From Trichobilharzia regenti (taxonomy: Eukaryota > Platyhelminthes > Trematoda > Strigeidida > Schistosomatidae), in assembly GCA_944472135.2 (NCBI GenBank), contig CALYDD020000389.1, positions 62,001-126,000 on the forward strand: a stretch of 64,000 bases of DNA, in the 5' to 3' direction. The notes under the pieces are model-generated. The model was not told where the DNA came from and made no database searches. It saw only the letters and a program-made list of their open reading frames with translations. This document shows positions 12,503 to 27,500 of the stretch, piece by piece (the stretch's first letter is position 1; the number at the start of each line of letters is the position of its first letter). A program made the translations under genes and the position numbers.

Positions 12503-15500
12503 CTAATTCGGAAACATCCATCGAAACCAAAATAATAATAATAATATATATACAAATACTGGGGAAAATTCACACCTTAGTTAAAATAAACCAGATAACC
12601 GAAAAATTCCACAAAGTACGCAGAAATCACGAAAACGATCACTAGAGTTGACGTAGAAAACAGTAGAGATAAATCAAAACCAAACATGCCTATGCGTATA
12701 AATGAAAGTCAACAGTAAACGAATAAAAATAAAAATGTTAAAAAGAAAAAACTGGAATTAGACAAAGAAATCAGGATTGTTCGAACGAGTCGGTGTGATA
12801 ATAAGTACAAAGACAAATTGATCGTAAATTAAGACCTGCAATTCATCTCCCAGTTCACAAGCATCCGCTCAAGTCAGTCAATATGCTTCAGAGGTGATTA
12901 AGTCAAATGGAATCCAACAAACCAGATACGCCTAATCCTAGTAACTGCCTCGTCACCAGCTTATGCATGGTCATGTTTGATATATAAGTTTTTACATTAT
13001 GGATTTAGGTTACCAGTTTGAGAATTAAATGCACCATTATAGCTGCATAGCTGCTTTCAGTAGTTTTGATTTAAATTGCGTCTAATCAACATCTTTGAGT
13101 TTTACGTATGTTGACGAATACAACAATATTATGTCTTGACTAAAGTCAATGCGCTAAATGCAATAAGGCTCTTGTTTATAAATTATACTATCTTTCTCTA
13201 GCTTTCAGAAAAAAGGAATGACTTAGTAAGGACGCACAAAGACGACTGTATAGTGAAAACGCAGATCATGACAGTTCCAGAAGTAAGTACTGCCTAGAAG
13301 AGGAATGTGATCTCCACAAAGCGAAGAAGACGGTCGCCTTTATCTGACCTGCGGTAATGTGCTCTCCACTAACCATCTATACGACTCTCCTCTGAGTCTG
13401 CATCCCAGACACTAACATTCAACTCTCCAGTCAGAACTACGAAATCAATCTCACGCGTCTGCATCAAAACCTCACAAACTTGTTATGGCAGGTGCCACTT
13501 AATTACATCAGGTTTTCAATCAATCGGTGCACACGCCCACTCTCCTTTTACCTGATAGCCTCAAAGCACATAAAAGACTTTCAACCACCTAGTTCCTTTT
13601 ATGAATTTAAATAAAGCAATAGAAGACGTGTGTGCGTCAATGGCATAGCGGTTAAAACGCTCGCCGACCATGCACATGGTCCGGGTGTCGATCCCCGGCC
13701 GACGCACCGCTTTACAGCGCTAAGCCAGAAATAATGCTGTTAAAAAGGAAAGGTTGGAGATGAGGCTAGGAACCCTATCCTATAAAATAAACACTGCTTC
13801 AGAAACTTCGAGCCCTAGCTGCCAGTCCTATATTCCACTGGTGTACGTGAAGGAAAAATAAGAAGACGAAATTTGTCTGAATCGTGTTATGTATTTGCGC
13901 AACACATTTCGAACAATCTGATCACACACGAACTTTTCATAGGAATATGTATGAAATTAATAAAGAGTTAGGAGGTGAGAAATAGACTCAGGTCAAGTTA
14001 AAAGGACATAGTGAAGGTCAAAATAACAATGAAGATCACTAAACCAAATAATAGAGGTAATAGTACATCTACCGTGGCTGGTATCAAAACAAAGTTTACC
14101 AAGGTATATTTAATGTGGCGACGAGTTTCCTGTGAACGCATGAAGGTGGTCTAAACTTTGTAATTGCTAGGACATCCACAAACTAAAAATGCCCTATTCA
14201 AATTCAGTGCATGTCTCTCGATCAAGGTCATGGTGTCGCAAAGGGAAGTCCACTGGGACGAGATTTTGCAGATTCAATTATGCCAAGCCTAAAAGCTCGT
14301 ATTTCGTAACAACATAATCAACAAATAGAATGATATTTATGATATTTCACCGAGATTTTGACTCTCTGTGAAAGCAGATAGAAAGCTGAAGACCCGTTGA
14401 TAAAATTCAACTCATGCTATCCGAATCTCAACTTCATAACGGAACACTATCAGCATTGTACTATTAAATTCCTAGATATTTCGTTAGTGCAAACAACTGA
14501 TGGCACAACCGAAAGATCTACAATTAGAAAGTCATCATGGACAGCATAGTACAAACTTTTCAAAAGTCTTGCTCCAATTCAGTATGAAAAGAAACTAGTC
14601 AGAACACTGTTCGATAGGGCACGAAATTGTGGTCTGACAGTATAGCCTAACATGAGGAAGAGGCTTAAAAGAATATTTTATCTAAGGATTCATATCCTGA
14701 GAATTTTTTTAATAAATACTCCAAACAAATGAGCCCATGCTAAACTGTTCAAACAGTTCCGAAGAAATCCGTCTATATCAATTTGCTATTCACTGGAGAT
14801 GATGTGCCATAATCAGTCAAACAAAGGCTCGATTAAGCTATCGAGATAACTTATTATGCTGCAAAACGTGTTTTCATTAAAATCACTTAGCGAGTGCTTC
14901 AACAATCTGAGAAGGACCAGTAGCCTATCGTAGACACTTCAAACTGCGTATATAAATTTGACTGTGTCTATGGAAGCAACTAGATAGGTCGCACAGAAAT
15001 GCCAATGTGGTTGAAAACTGCTGGATTCAAAGTTCCAAAAACTCAATAACAAGCATCTTGTGGAATGTCAACGCTGTCAAGTAAATCACTGTTGTCAGCA
15101 GACAAGGAAACAGGAAGATCCTTGCCACTGCTGGGGCATTCAGTGTTTATAAACCAGGTCTCTGTGAATCTACGTTTTATTTCTTAATTGTTCAAATTAT
15201 TCATGTCACCGCTTTATTCAATCTCTTATTATTATTGCTGATTCATTTCAAAATATATTTTATCATTAGCATTAACCCGTCTTAACTCGTCTCAGCATTA
15301 TTGTTATAAATATTCCTATCAATATTACTTAGTTTGCAACTCTTGATAAATTTACGTTATTTCTCTTATGACTAGTCTGAGTGATGTAACTGAAGCGTTA
15401 TGCATTTCAGCCTAATTTTAATCTCTCATACTCTCTCCCCATTATCTATGTAAACATGATTTCTAAGGAATTCACACGCATAGTTTTGCATGACTAATTA

Positions 15501-18500
15501 AATGTTGATTATTGGATTGTCACCCTTACATCTCACAATGTACTTTCAGTGATCTATGTTTATCCTTCTATGTGGAGTATTCAGCTGAAGCGTTCCACAG
15601 AAATATTGGTGAATTCACTAAATCCTGCTTAGCTTAGCTCTGTTCCTTGTTTTTAATTGGTATCGCGAAATAAATATTTCTAATTATTGTTCCCAGCATG
15701 GTGTGATGTGTAGGGAGATGTCGACAAGCAGTAGGGGATTTTGGGTCACTACGGTACACAAGATGGAATACTGTGTCAAATATGAATAGAATAATAACAG
15801 CTTTATTCCAAACGGTATTTGTGGTACAGGTTTGGAATTTTCAGCGTGCATTACAGTATATTGCATCTTATTACCTCATAAATTATATAAGATTTTTAAA
15901 ATCAAAGATAAATAAATAAAAATAAAATAAATAAGTTATAAATGAATAAAATAAATAAAAATAAAAAACAGCGTAGAGTATTACATTTCAAACAATGCAC
16001 CACAGGATATGAAATATAAAGTTGATGTGTGATAGAAGCTGAGAACAACAGTGTAATAGTAACGAGGAAAGGAAAACAAAAACTAATGGGACTATTTGTT
16101 AGAGTTCCGCAGTAAGTTTATCGTGTCATACCTAACGGATTTCTCATCACATAACAGCTGTGCCAGATATGGTATTGTGGAGTTTTGTATTTGGTAGTCC
16201 TAGCATAAAGCCGCCTATAGCTGCAATAAACCTACAAATGAGACAGGCAGAGTATCTGACATACCACGCTGCAAAAGCGATGGTGTCTGATCAAGTGAAA
16301 AGCATGAATATATTCACTCTGGAGTCAGTACATATGACACAAATTAAATTCCATAATCATACACACACTTAAGCGAAACAGCTAACAAGAGACCATTATT
16401 AACAGTTGCCAAATGAAATACTTCTTTCGTCAGTCTGTGAGGCGCACCATATTACGGTGATTATTATGAAACATAGATTGCAGATTATTTATACTTTTCC
16501 GTCCTTAATTCTTGGTGGGTAAAAAGCCGTCGTTGTTCACGAAGGACAAGATCGAGATTGCAATTGTGGTGTAGTCTATGAGGATATCTTCGATAAAGCA
16601 CTACACATAGCTTGTAATGTGATTCATAAGTTGCTTGATAGTAAAGTATTCAGATAGATGAAAACCTTTGCCACTGCCAGGACAATTCAACCTGTCTGTG
16701 TAAGTACAGATTGAGAGAGAAATCAGTTTCCTTGATTGGTGAACGTTTCTTACGGCCTTGTGAATGTTGGGGTTTGTTCTTTCATCTTGGAACAAGTGAA
16801 ATGGCAGAATCTGTGATATCTGCTATTGACAGGGGACAAATTCGTCCTATTGCATAGTGAGGGCTGTTTCTATAATGAATACGTTTCTGTTGAGTCTTGT
16901 ACACCGTGGTTACAGCCTTCACGCTGCACAACACAGTGATTATTTTAATAACCGGTGGAGATTGATTATGATCAGTGTAACTATTTCAATTCTAATGGGG
17001 ATATTTGGCGATCTGTTGGCGTTTTGGGAACCACGATATCCATTGTCATGCTTGATAAGTTGAGTCTTGTACGCCATAATTACAGCACTCACATAAAGCT
17101 ATTTTTTGACCATCTGACATTGAAATCTGTCGCGTCAGATGTCCTCATAGCCCTGAGCTCTGAAACTGTATCTGGATTACTCGTTTCGATTCACATAACC
17201 AGTCTGTCATATACTGTGGGGCTAGAAGATTGAACGAGAGGAAGCCTATACACCGACAGATTGAAAACCTGATGTAATTAAGTGGCACCTGCCATTACAA
17301 GTTTGTGAGGTTTTGATGCAGACGCGTGAGATTGATTTCGTAGTTCTGACTGGAGAGTTGAATGTTAGTGTCTGGGATGCAGACTCAGAGGAGAGTCGTA
17401 TAGATGGTCAGTGGAGAGCACATTACCGCAGGTCAGATAAAGGCGACCGTCTTCTTCGCTTTGTGGAGATCACATTCCTCTTCTAGGCAGTACTTACTTC
17501 TGGAACTGTCATGATCTGCGTTTTCACGATAAAGTCGAATTTGTTAATAAAAATTAATATTTGGCGTGTCATCCCTCCTTTTGAAACTGCCATATCCAGC
17601 GTCATAATTAATGATCCACTATTGGAATGTTTGTAATCGAATTTCGATCATTTAATTAATCAGTGCATACTCAATTAACATCGAGTCATTTACTTGTGAA
17701 CACACGGAAAACATGTACTTACTTGTCGGAGTTGCTGCGTAGGAATAATATGGATTAATTAACATTATTATTGTATTCAAGTGTACTTTTTTTATTCTTT
17801 TTACGTTCCCAGTGGAACATAGGGCTTCAAGCTAGCAAATAAAGTTTCTGTAACAGTTAGGAATATTTTTATAGGATGAGATTGCTGCTCTCATACCCAA
17901 CGTTCCCTCTTAGCCAGTCTTACTACAGGTTTAGCGAGTTTCAGGTGTGCGTTAGCCGAGGGCCGAAACCCGGACCACATGAGGTGTGGTTGGCGAGCAC
18001 TCTACTGCACTGTCACAGACGCACAAGTGATGTACAATTCTCATTTTATATATAGCTTATTTTTAAAAAATTCTAGATTACGACGCTCTCTGCATCTTGC
18101 AATCACCCGCATATCATGACATTGAAACATTTTTATTTCGACTGTTTTTATAAATGTAATTAGTGTCAGCAGTGGTTATTTCAAGCATATAGGGATACTA
18201 ACTTTACCCAATCGTTCATGCTCTTGATTCAAAACATCACCATCTCTCTGCATCAATGCTTTCTGCTTGTTGCTATTTCCGCTGAAAACGCGTAGAAGAG
18301 GAGGCTGGAAAACTGATAAATTAGGAAGTAGATTGGCGCAAACTATCAATTGTATTAATGGACCTGTCACTGTGCCAAAGCGCTGAGAATGTATCTTTAA
18401 TTCACAGAATATGGGTTTAATAGAGTTGAAGTGAACCTATGTGAACACATGTCACACACACTCCAGTTGCCCGAACGGATACATGGGATATGCGACCTCG

Positions 18501-21500
18501 CATTTAGTAAAACCTGCAGCAAAGGTAAAATAAACACGTGCAAATTACTATGTCACTGAGATTTCAAGTGGTGGGCAGTTGACATTGCACGGCTGACAAT
18601 GTATTCTGACGTCTAAAGATAAGTTTTAAATAGAACTAGGGTGAAGATTTGTTCGCACATGTTACACATTTCCTGTGTCTTTTGACACAGACGCACACGA
18701 AACATGGAGTAAATTGTGATGGCGACGAAATCACAGTTAATACGTGTATAGACATTGTGACATTCACTCATGATAAATGATACATAATATTCATCCGTAT
18801 TCGGATGCCAATTTTAAAGACATGACAAAGTGTGAATAAGGATTTATGTAGCAATGCATATGTAATAACATTATCTTCCAAAATAAGATTTATGGAAATT
18901 TATAGATAGGTGCGTGCTAATGAAGAGTCTCAAACTAGGACTAAACGGCTGTCCAGTACTCCTCGGTTCTCCAATGGTCCTCTCACTGATGTCAGCTCAT
19001 GATGAAATTCTCCAGTCAATCAAACAGAATCCCCTGCTAAACCAATACTTGAAAATTAATCTTGTGCTCACTATAGATTGGCCCTATTCATGCAGTTAGC
19101 CTGGGGTTCAATTAGGAAGCCGTGACCATTATAGTACAACAGGTTGAAGGTTTGGCAGTAACTCATCGAAGCAGACATTTCGAAGTGGTCGAGCTATGTC
19201 TTCATTTGGGAGAATTTAGAATTCATGGTACATTGGATCGAGTCCTTGTAGTCTAATGATATACGAGCTCGCCTTGTAAAAGGAAGGTCCTGATTTCGGA
19301 CACTATAGGTGGGTGCGTACTGATGAAGAGATAGACTCTAGGACAAAACACATCTCAATTTCTCCATGCAGCTTTTCCATTGGTTCTCTGACCGATTACA
19401 TATTGAAGTCCTCCAAACGACTTTTGATGAGACACGCGATAATTACATGTGCCTACTGGTCAATATATTCGGTCACTGGCTACGTAAAAGCGTTGAAACT
19501 GTTAATTCATCTTTTTTCCGCTGTTATGTGCTTCTCAAACACAATTGGACATACGAACAAATAGTCAGGAAGGCACTTAAGAAGTATAAAGACATCATCG
19601 AATCCGTATGCCTACACACGAAGCTTTAAAAGAACCAGAGCTAAATAACCAATTCAAAAGAAGGGATTCTGTAAAATTTGAAGTGCTAATCAAGGATCCA
19701 AATAACCTGTAACATGATTGAGGAAGAAAACTGTGATTCAGTGCAATGGAAGCTGCAAGGAAGATAGAAGGAAAGTAACAGCTGATTGACAGAAGTGAAT
19801 AGTGAGATGAAAGATTTTCGATGTGACGACTATTTCATTTCTTCAAAAGTCGCATGTTAATGAATACATTGAGCCTTGGCAGTCCTAAGAGAAGTAGTCT
19901 GTTTTGCTTAGTATACGACTGACTAGTTATCATATCTGTCCGACATGGTGCCAGTTACTATCTTTATAGGAAAGTATACAGTCTCAGTTGTGTCCTGGAT
20001 ATCCTACTGCTTATAGTGTAAGTGCATTTCACTCAAAGTCGTGTAGTTGAATAGCATTTCATTTCGGATACAGTCATCAAAGATTTCGTGCTAGTTTGAC
20101 AGAAAACTCAATAACTACATAAATTCCCGTTGGATTAAAGCTAAATGGGGGTTATCAAATATATAACATTTCATAATTATCTCAAATGCATGATATCAAA
20201 CATGCTCCTGCATTAGAATAATGTCAGCAAACATGACATTAGTTATGGTTGTAAGTGAAAACGTCGATACTCCAGGCAGTGACGTCTGCTGTTGTGAGGG
20301 TTGGACTGTACAATATGCTCTGTGCTGTGAACTCGTACAATTTGTGAAGTAGAAAGAAAACATTGACAAGACAAAAGGATACTGACAAAGTTATGTGTGG
20401 TGAATTCCGCTGACATATCTTTGGAACAACTCTTCAACATATTGTGTCGTTTTATGCATGCATTGTTCGATAAGCGGCGATTCAGATGCGATTTGCTAGC
20501 CAACCATTACAGAAGAGCGCAGGGCCGGAAAAGCGTAGCTGAAACGTATTCATGAAAATGAGATTCGTCGGCTGTTTACTTGTTTTCCTTATTGTAACAA
20601 TTGTAGGAGGCTTCCCACTGCATCAAATTCATCTGAGAGCGATTCCCGGAATTTCGTCTACAAATTTGTCTGTTAATTTGTGTGATCAACTTCGATATCC
20701 TATGTCTATACACGGATATTTTGTTTTCTCTAACTCAGTATTTCTTCTTTGGAGTATATAATGCTGTCTGATCTGCAGATTCGGCGATCTCACATATGCG
20801 CCTCATCAAATAATGAGTGATCAACGATGACCATGTCAGCTAGACATATGTTGTCATCCACGGATGAGAGAGTCATTTAGGTAATCCAACTAATGAAATG
20901 GGAATAGTGCTGAGGGACCATTGTAATAGTTCACAGTGAGTAGGCAACTGTCTTTGGTTGTGGAAACTACATTGTGAGTCTTATTTAATATGTCAGATAT
21001 TATGATCACCTGTTTTTTTTCACCGCATTATCCATCAATCCTGAGTGAATAATCATTGTCGGTGGAAATATCCTGGTCGGATTAAGGCGGACGCACAATG
21101 ATTCAATAATGTAGCTCCAGGTAAACTACTGAAGGAGTCTGGTCAGGGTGATGTGGAGTAACGTTTCTCCTATAACTCGAGGCTAACAGGAAATGAAACG
21201 CCAACCATCAATCATGTATTGAGAAGAACTCACTTGGTGCAGTAGCTGAACAATTCGTAATATAAATATGACATTCTAAATCAACCCATTTTGGATTGAT
21301 GAGTAGTTGTTGTTACAAAATTTGAGATTTATTCCTACGCAAAGATAGGATAAGGTGAAAGTTTGAAAACATATATCATAAATTTAGAATTGGACTTCAA
21401 GCAAAAGCGAAGAAAACCTGAACAACATTGTGAATGTGGCTAGATCGCGAAAATAACATGCAAAGACACCATTAAAATAGACTCTTTTAAATGTTATACA

Positions 21501-24500
21501 GTATTTACAGGTAATCCATCGCCAGGTGTAAAAAATATACGCTCGTATTCAATGAGGAAGGCGCTATTCGATGTAAAATTCAGCATGTATCCCTTTGAAA
21601 TATTGTCATTTATCAAAAGTGAATTTCAAGGAAAACATTGATAACAATATCAAAGAGAATGAAATGAATAGAAAAATCTATGGAATTATTAACCCCAAAA
21701 AAATAGCAAACACTAGACAGAGGAAAATATTTAAAAGCAAAAAAAATATAGAAAATTGTTTGAGAAACTAGAGGACATTTAAATAAAGAACAGAATAAAG
21801 CATCCTAGAGAACAAATGACACTAAGAAATTCGCAGAAGAAAACGGTAAAAAAGAACATCAGAAAAGATTGATGTAGACAGACTCACGCCAATTACAGGA
21901 TGTAAGGTTGAATATATGACAGATAGAAACATGATTATATATAGTCGAGGGAAATACAATTAAACATGAGCGGGACATGAACTTACTTGTTGTAGGTGCT
22001 GCACAATGTGGAACATATAAATGTGAATATGCATAAGAGATTGATTTTGTGCATTCAGGGTTAACGAGTCCACCGCTTTCAATGAAGGTTTGCGTCACAA
22101 TAAATCGTGGAGTCGATAAGCGCTTATTCTCAAACAGCCGGCGACGAAATATTCTGAGTAGTTTCTTCTTTGTTTAATTTACCACTTAACATGGTTTCTA
22201 TTTCGAATCCTTTTAGTTTTGTTTTATGAATTTTTTCGCTCTAATTTACTGTGATATCTTTCGTCATACTAGTCTTTTTGGATATCTTCGTGTAAGGGTA
22301 GCTGTCAAACTTTATACAGTTACACGCTGGTATACAATACGTTGAGATAAGATGACTGTCCTATAAAATAATATATTATGGTGAAGGAGAGGCTGTTAAA
22401 CGAAGTTTTGTTTATCTACTCGACTGCAAACACGTACAATATGAATGTTTCACCTGCTATTCACATTCACTTTCAACTTTTATTAACACCGGAGGCGAAT
22501 GAAAGGGGAGATAAGATATGCCACTGACAGCTGAATTTCTACCCAAATTGACACCATTGGCAAAGTCATTTGATAGCGATTCTGAATATTTTTCAAGGTT
22601 ATGTATGAGCTAACGCCAAGCAAGCGATGTGCAAAGCTATGAGTACGCAACACAGCCACACACACACACACAGTGAAATCTGATGAAGTGTACAAGAATT
22701 GGCTGGCAACCTATATGATGAAGCGCACAAAGATAATAACCACACAACCATTCATTTCTGATGAATTCAATCGCCACTGATAACGATAATTTGACAGATC
22801 CAACCAATGTGATGGTGCCGTGTTATGGACAACTATCTATGCTAGGTAGATATGCTTCTAAATGTGTGTGTAGTTTTACATTTAAAATATTGAAATTTTT
22901 AAACAGGACTTGAACTTATAGGCCTTCGTAATACTGTGAAGTGAGTAGATGACTCACCTGAATGCAGGGTAATAACACTGTGTCACACTTCATCGAAAAT
23001 TATATACATAACATTTCATCCTGCTATTTCCATCACGTCAACCTCCCCTGAATATGTATTATTCATGAATGAAAATATCCTTATAAAGTGTTGGTGTACT
23101 CTATTATTTTATGTTTTTGTGTGCTTATAAAGCCTTATTCTGTGAACTGCTACAATTTTCGATTAATTAAGTCAACCGGCACATGAGAAATGGGTACTGA
23201 AGTAGTTAGATGTGGTGAGTTCTCTTGACATTTCTTCGGAGCAGCTCTTCAATATACTGTGTCGTTTCGTGCGCTATTGCTGCAGCTGTCACATAACACT
23301 CCATATCAGTCTTCGTGAGAAACATTTCGGGAATGTCCGGAGTAATAATCGACTGGCAATTTCCGGTGACGTTGGGAGTCAAACGTATTCTAACGGAAGG
23401 ACTAGCTAATCGAATCATATAAATACTAGTCTGCATCTCATATGGAACCCACCTTATTAGCTAATATAACTAATAATTTATGCTTTAGAATCTTTGCAAA
23501 CAAAGAAGACGTGATTTGGTGATCATTCTATGATTGACTATATGAGCAATGAATGTCGAATGAATTGCAAAAAAACTCGTGGGAAACAAGAACTCACTTG
23601 ACGCAGTGGCTGCACAATTGTTAATATCGATACAAGAAAATGATTGTTGGATGCATTTTCAAGTGATGGCCAATTCGTAAGTTATATATGGCTAGTTTTC
23701 CTACAATATTACATTACGGCGTCCTTTGTATTCCACTCCTCCGGCCGGCGCCTCTTATGAACTTGGAACCCAATCGGTTATCTACCTGTGCGTCGGTGGC
23801 ACAATGGTTAGGACTCTTGACGACCATGCACATGGTCCGGGTTCAAGCCCACACCGGCGCACACCAGATATCTATGGTCGGCCTGCGAAATTTGGGCTGC
23901 CGATACCACGCTGAAAATTCCATACTTGTACCAAAAGTACAGTGTGGAATCAAGCTGTTCCTAATAATAAAAAAAAGTTTACTTATGAATATGAATATTG
24001 TCAAAAATGTTAATTTGAAGCATATTTTCGCAAGTGATCCAAACTGATTCCGTTGCTAATTAGGGGTATTAAAAGCTGTGTACGTCAGCTGTCTGTCTTT
24101 TTGCATTGGAAGTCAGCTGGTATCCTAAAATGTTGATGCCGTAAATAATAAAAGACAGGAGGGGAGGCTCGCACTATTAGAAGGTTCGAAATAGGTTAGT
24201 GCAAACTAACAAGCATATTAACCGCTCAATCGTTTTTAAGAAGAACAGGGGTGCATCCTTAATTCACAAATCTTTTCCAATTATAGTTGAAGAGAAAGTT
24301 TGTTAGCATATGTTACACCATTATTGCTTTATTCCGAATATAAACACGGGATATACATTAACTCACATGTGGAAGGCGCTGTAGTCGAAGTAAAATAAAT
24401 GTGTGAAAATTACTGTATCATTGACCTTCCAAGTTGTGAGGAGTTTGTCGTACACAATGGAATACAAATCCTGACATCACGAAACAAAGGCTGGATAGTG

Positions 24501-27500
24501 TTGAAATGAAAGCATTTTACACATGCATTTGTCGCGTCCGAACAGATACATGGGATATGTGACCTCACATGTGGTAGTAGCTGTAGCGAAGGTAAAATAA
24601 GCACGTGCAAATTACTATGTCACTGAGATTTCAAGTGGTGGGCAGTTGACATTGCACGGCTGACAATGTATTCTGACGTCTAAAGACAAGTTTTAAATAG
24701 AACTAGGGTGAAGATTTGTTCGCACATGCTACACATTTCCTGTGTCACTTGAAACAAACGCACACGAGACATGGCGTAAGTAGTGACGGTGACTAAATCG
24801 CAGTTAATACGTGTGTACATGTGTGTGTGACATTCATTCTCATAAATGATACAGAATATACACTCGTATTCGGCCGAAATTGACACAGTCAAAACATATT
24901 CTATTGTAAAAGTACGCATCATATTTTTGAATGAGGATTTATGAAGCAATGCATGTGTAATCATATTATCTTCCAAAATAGGATATCATCAAAATTGACA
25001 ATTTTTGAAGAGAAACGAGACAACTTTATGTGCATAATGGCAAAAATACCCGGTCACAGGTTATGAATAAAAAGGAGAAAATTTTGAATTTTTGTTTTTT
25101 CCCTTGGTTCTGTGTTCTCCAGATATGCGAGGACAAGCAAAAATACCGAATTGGATGCACAGTTAAGAAATGAACAGATCTCATTATATCCGTATGTCGA
25201 CACATACGAAGCTTCCAAAATAATAGTTCTAAATTCTGAAAATAACCTGAATCGATTCTGTGAAAGTGAAGAAAGTTAATTAGTTTTCAAAAAGATCTGA
25301 AAATAATAGGAAAAGACCATGCTATGAGTGCAAATAAAGATCAAAAGAACTGAGAGTGAGAGTTAAACCTGAATGAAAGACGAAATTACCGAGATGAAAA
25401 ATTTTTTGAACTGATGCATATTTTTTGTCAAAAGATACTCATGCTTGTACGAAATAAAAGCGTTGAGTAGAAACAGCTCTAAGAGAAGTAGTCTGTTTTG
25501 TTTAGTATACGACTGACGTATTATCAAATCGGCTGGACATGAAGACAGTTGTAAACATTGTAAGCATTTATATTATCTGAGATGTGAGCTGGATATATCA
25601 CTGCTTACAGTGTACGTATATGTCTAACAGAGGAGGGAAGTTGAGTAGGACTTCATATCGGATACAGTCAACAAAGATCGAGAAAGTGTGAATTCATATG
25701 CCTCTGACAGAAACATAATATCACGAGGCGAAACTCTTAAATGAGAAGAGATAGTTAGGACAATCACAATAATGATTATTTATTTACTTCAATATTTCAA
25801 TAGTTGACAGGAAATTTCAGTGAAAAATACCAGGGTCACTGCATCAAATTACATCATTCCTGGCCAAGTTCCAATCAATTACTCCTTATCACTGTTCAAA
25901 CGTTAGCTCACATCCTGAATTTAATTAATAATTTTGTTATTGTTCAGGTTGTATCCAGTTGAGAAGTATCCGCGAAATAATAAAAATTTAACTCAGATTA
26001 TCCACGAAGAATTCCCATTCTTGGTTTATTCAATGTCGAATAAATTCCAAATAAAGACAAGAATAATTTCAACTCACTCGGTGGATTGTCTGAAAAAGAG
26101 GACAGGCTTATATGAGAATATTCTTCAGTAAAATATTTCAAGTGATGCGGCTTAAGATTTCACTGTGTTCAGTTAATGATTCCGTCAGAATAAGTCGTCA
26201 GATAGATTGACGGTGACACTCGACTGCGATATCACACTGCTTTCAGAAGAAATGCGTGGATTCTGCGAACTCGCATACTCTCGTCGTCAAATGAGTGTTA
26301 ATTGTGAGTATGAGATTGGAAATCATGGATTCGTTAGAGGCACTGAAATGACGCTATACAGTGGAATGATTGATTCGAGTTAGTTGAGGACAAATGAAAT
26401 TGTGCACGCCCATGTTATCATTTCAGCTGTCCGATTTCTTGATAAGCGAACTTGAAGGCACATTTTGTTGCGAACGTATGAGGAAAGTTATATATGCTCC
26501 GATTGTAACTTATCAATTGAGACTCGAGGAGCCTGCATGCAATTAAAAAGTAAAAGAGAGAATTGAAAAGATGGAAGCCCTTGTCTAAACACATTGTTAG
26601 AGGGGAACAGTGATGATGTCTAGTTGAATGCCTTCATTCTACCAGTGGCGATCCTGTATTGGTTTTCCATGATGTCTAATATCTTCTGAGGTTCATCCCT
26701 CTCTGACATATATTTCAAGAGAAGGGTTCTGTAGTATTCTTCGCACACCATATCCCCAGTAGTCCGTTTCGCTGACAAATTACTTCTTACTACTTTTGAC
26801 TTGCATTAGCTGGAAGAGTTATCAACTGTCACCTGATGCAGCTGCTGATTTCACTCAACATTCAAGTGCTGACGATCAAGCTTCGCGGTCTTCATGCAAA
26901 CACTTGCATTTAAACACTTTTCGCACGTTGTTTTACCCGTTGTATACAACAATAAAGACTGTGTCTTTTAAGAGTTGCAAGAAACTGCCAGAAATCCAGT
27001 ATAATTTATCGGAGCATCCATTTAGACCACAAGCGTCTTTATTCGACATTTCCAGGGAATCCATACCACTTAGAGAGTTGCTAGTTAGTTTAGACTGCAG
27101 CTCATTGTGGTACTTCTTGAGGTGGCAGCTACCGCCAGTAGGCTCACGTCAACATGTGGCGGACGCCGCTTACGCACCTCACCAAATCGCAAGATGAATC
27201 TGCCTTGCGCTGAACGGTGATCAACGTCAAGGGCTGTGCTCCAGAAAGAGTGCAGTCCTGCATACATCCTCACCAGTGGAAACTGAAAACAATAAAAGAA
27301 TTCTGAGTCGTAATACAGAACACTATTTAGCGCCACAGCGATAACGCCTAGACAACCATCCTGTGCAATCTAGTCCCTAGCCAGCACTACGAAATCTCTC
27401 TGACACACTCGCTTCAGAATACCGCTAAGCTGTTAGCAGGACTTATGCCTAACTCCACCGGGGCGGCAATCCATCGGTGCATAGGTAAAGTCAACAAATA

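Larger units (their letters stand above)
24540..25000 (+). repeat. Segmental duplication block, copy 2
   Basis: Partner of 18480-18990, about 6.07 kb apart. This copy keeps the GT donor of its micro-exon. Confidence 0.8.

Noticed and set aside
13631..13708. Functional tRNA gene
   Set aside because: Although heads look tRNA-like with A and B boxes, all copies share the SINE family sequence, and no standard anticodon arm fits convincingly.
19366..19629. 87-codon plus-strand frame with an acceptor-like site before it
   Set aside because: Its start overlaps the body of the Sm-alpha-like SINE; no domain was recognised and the paralogous block near 25160 does not keep the frame.
22941..22990. Minus-strand donor CAG|GTGAGTC near a possible acceptor, micro-exon candidate
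   Set aside because: The only plausible exon is 20 nt, not a multiple of three, and it shares no motif with the array.
26796..27197. 133-codon plus-strand frame
   Set aside because: Its 3' part is the antisense shadow of the RTE endonuclease fragment on the minus strand.
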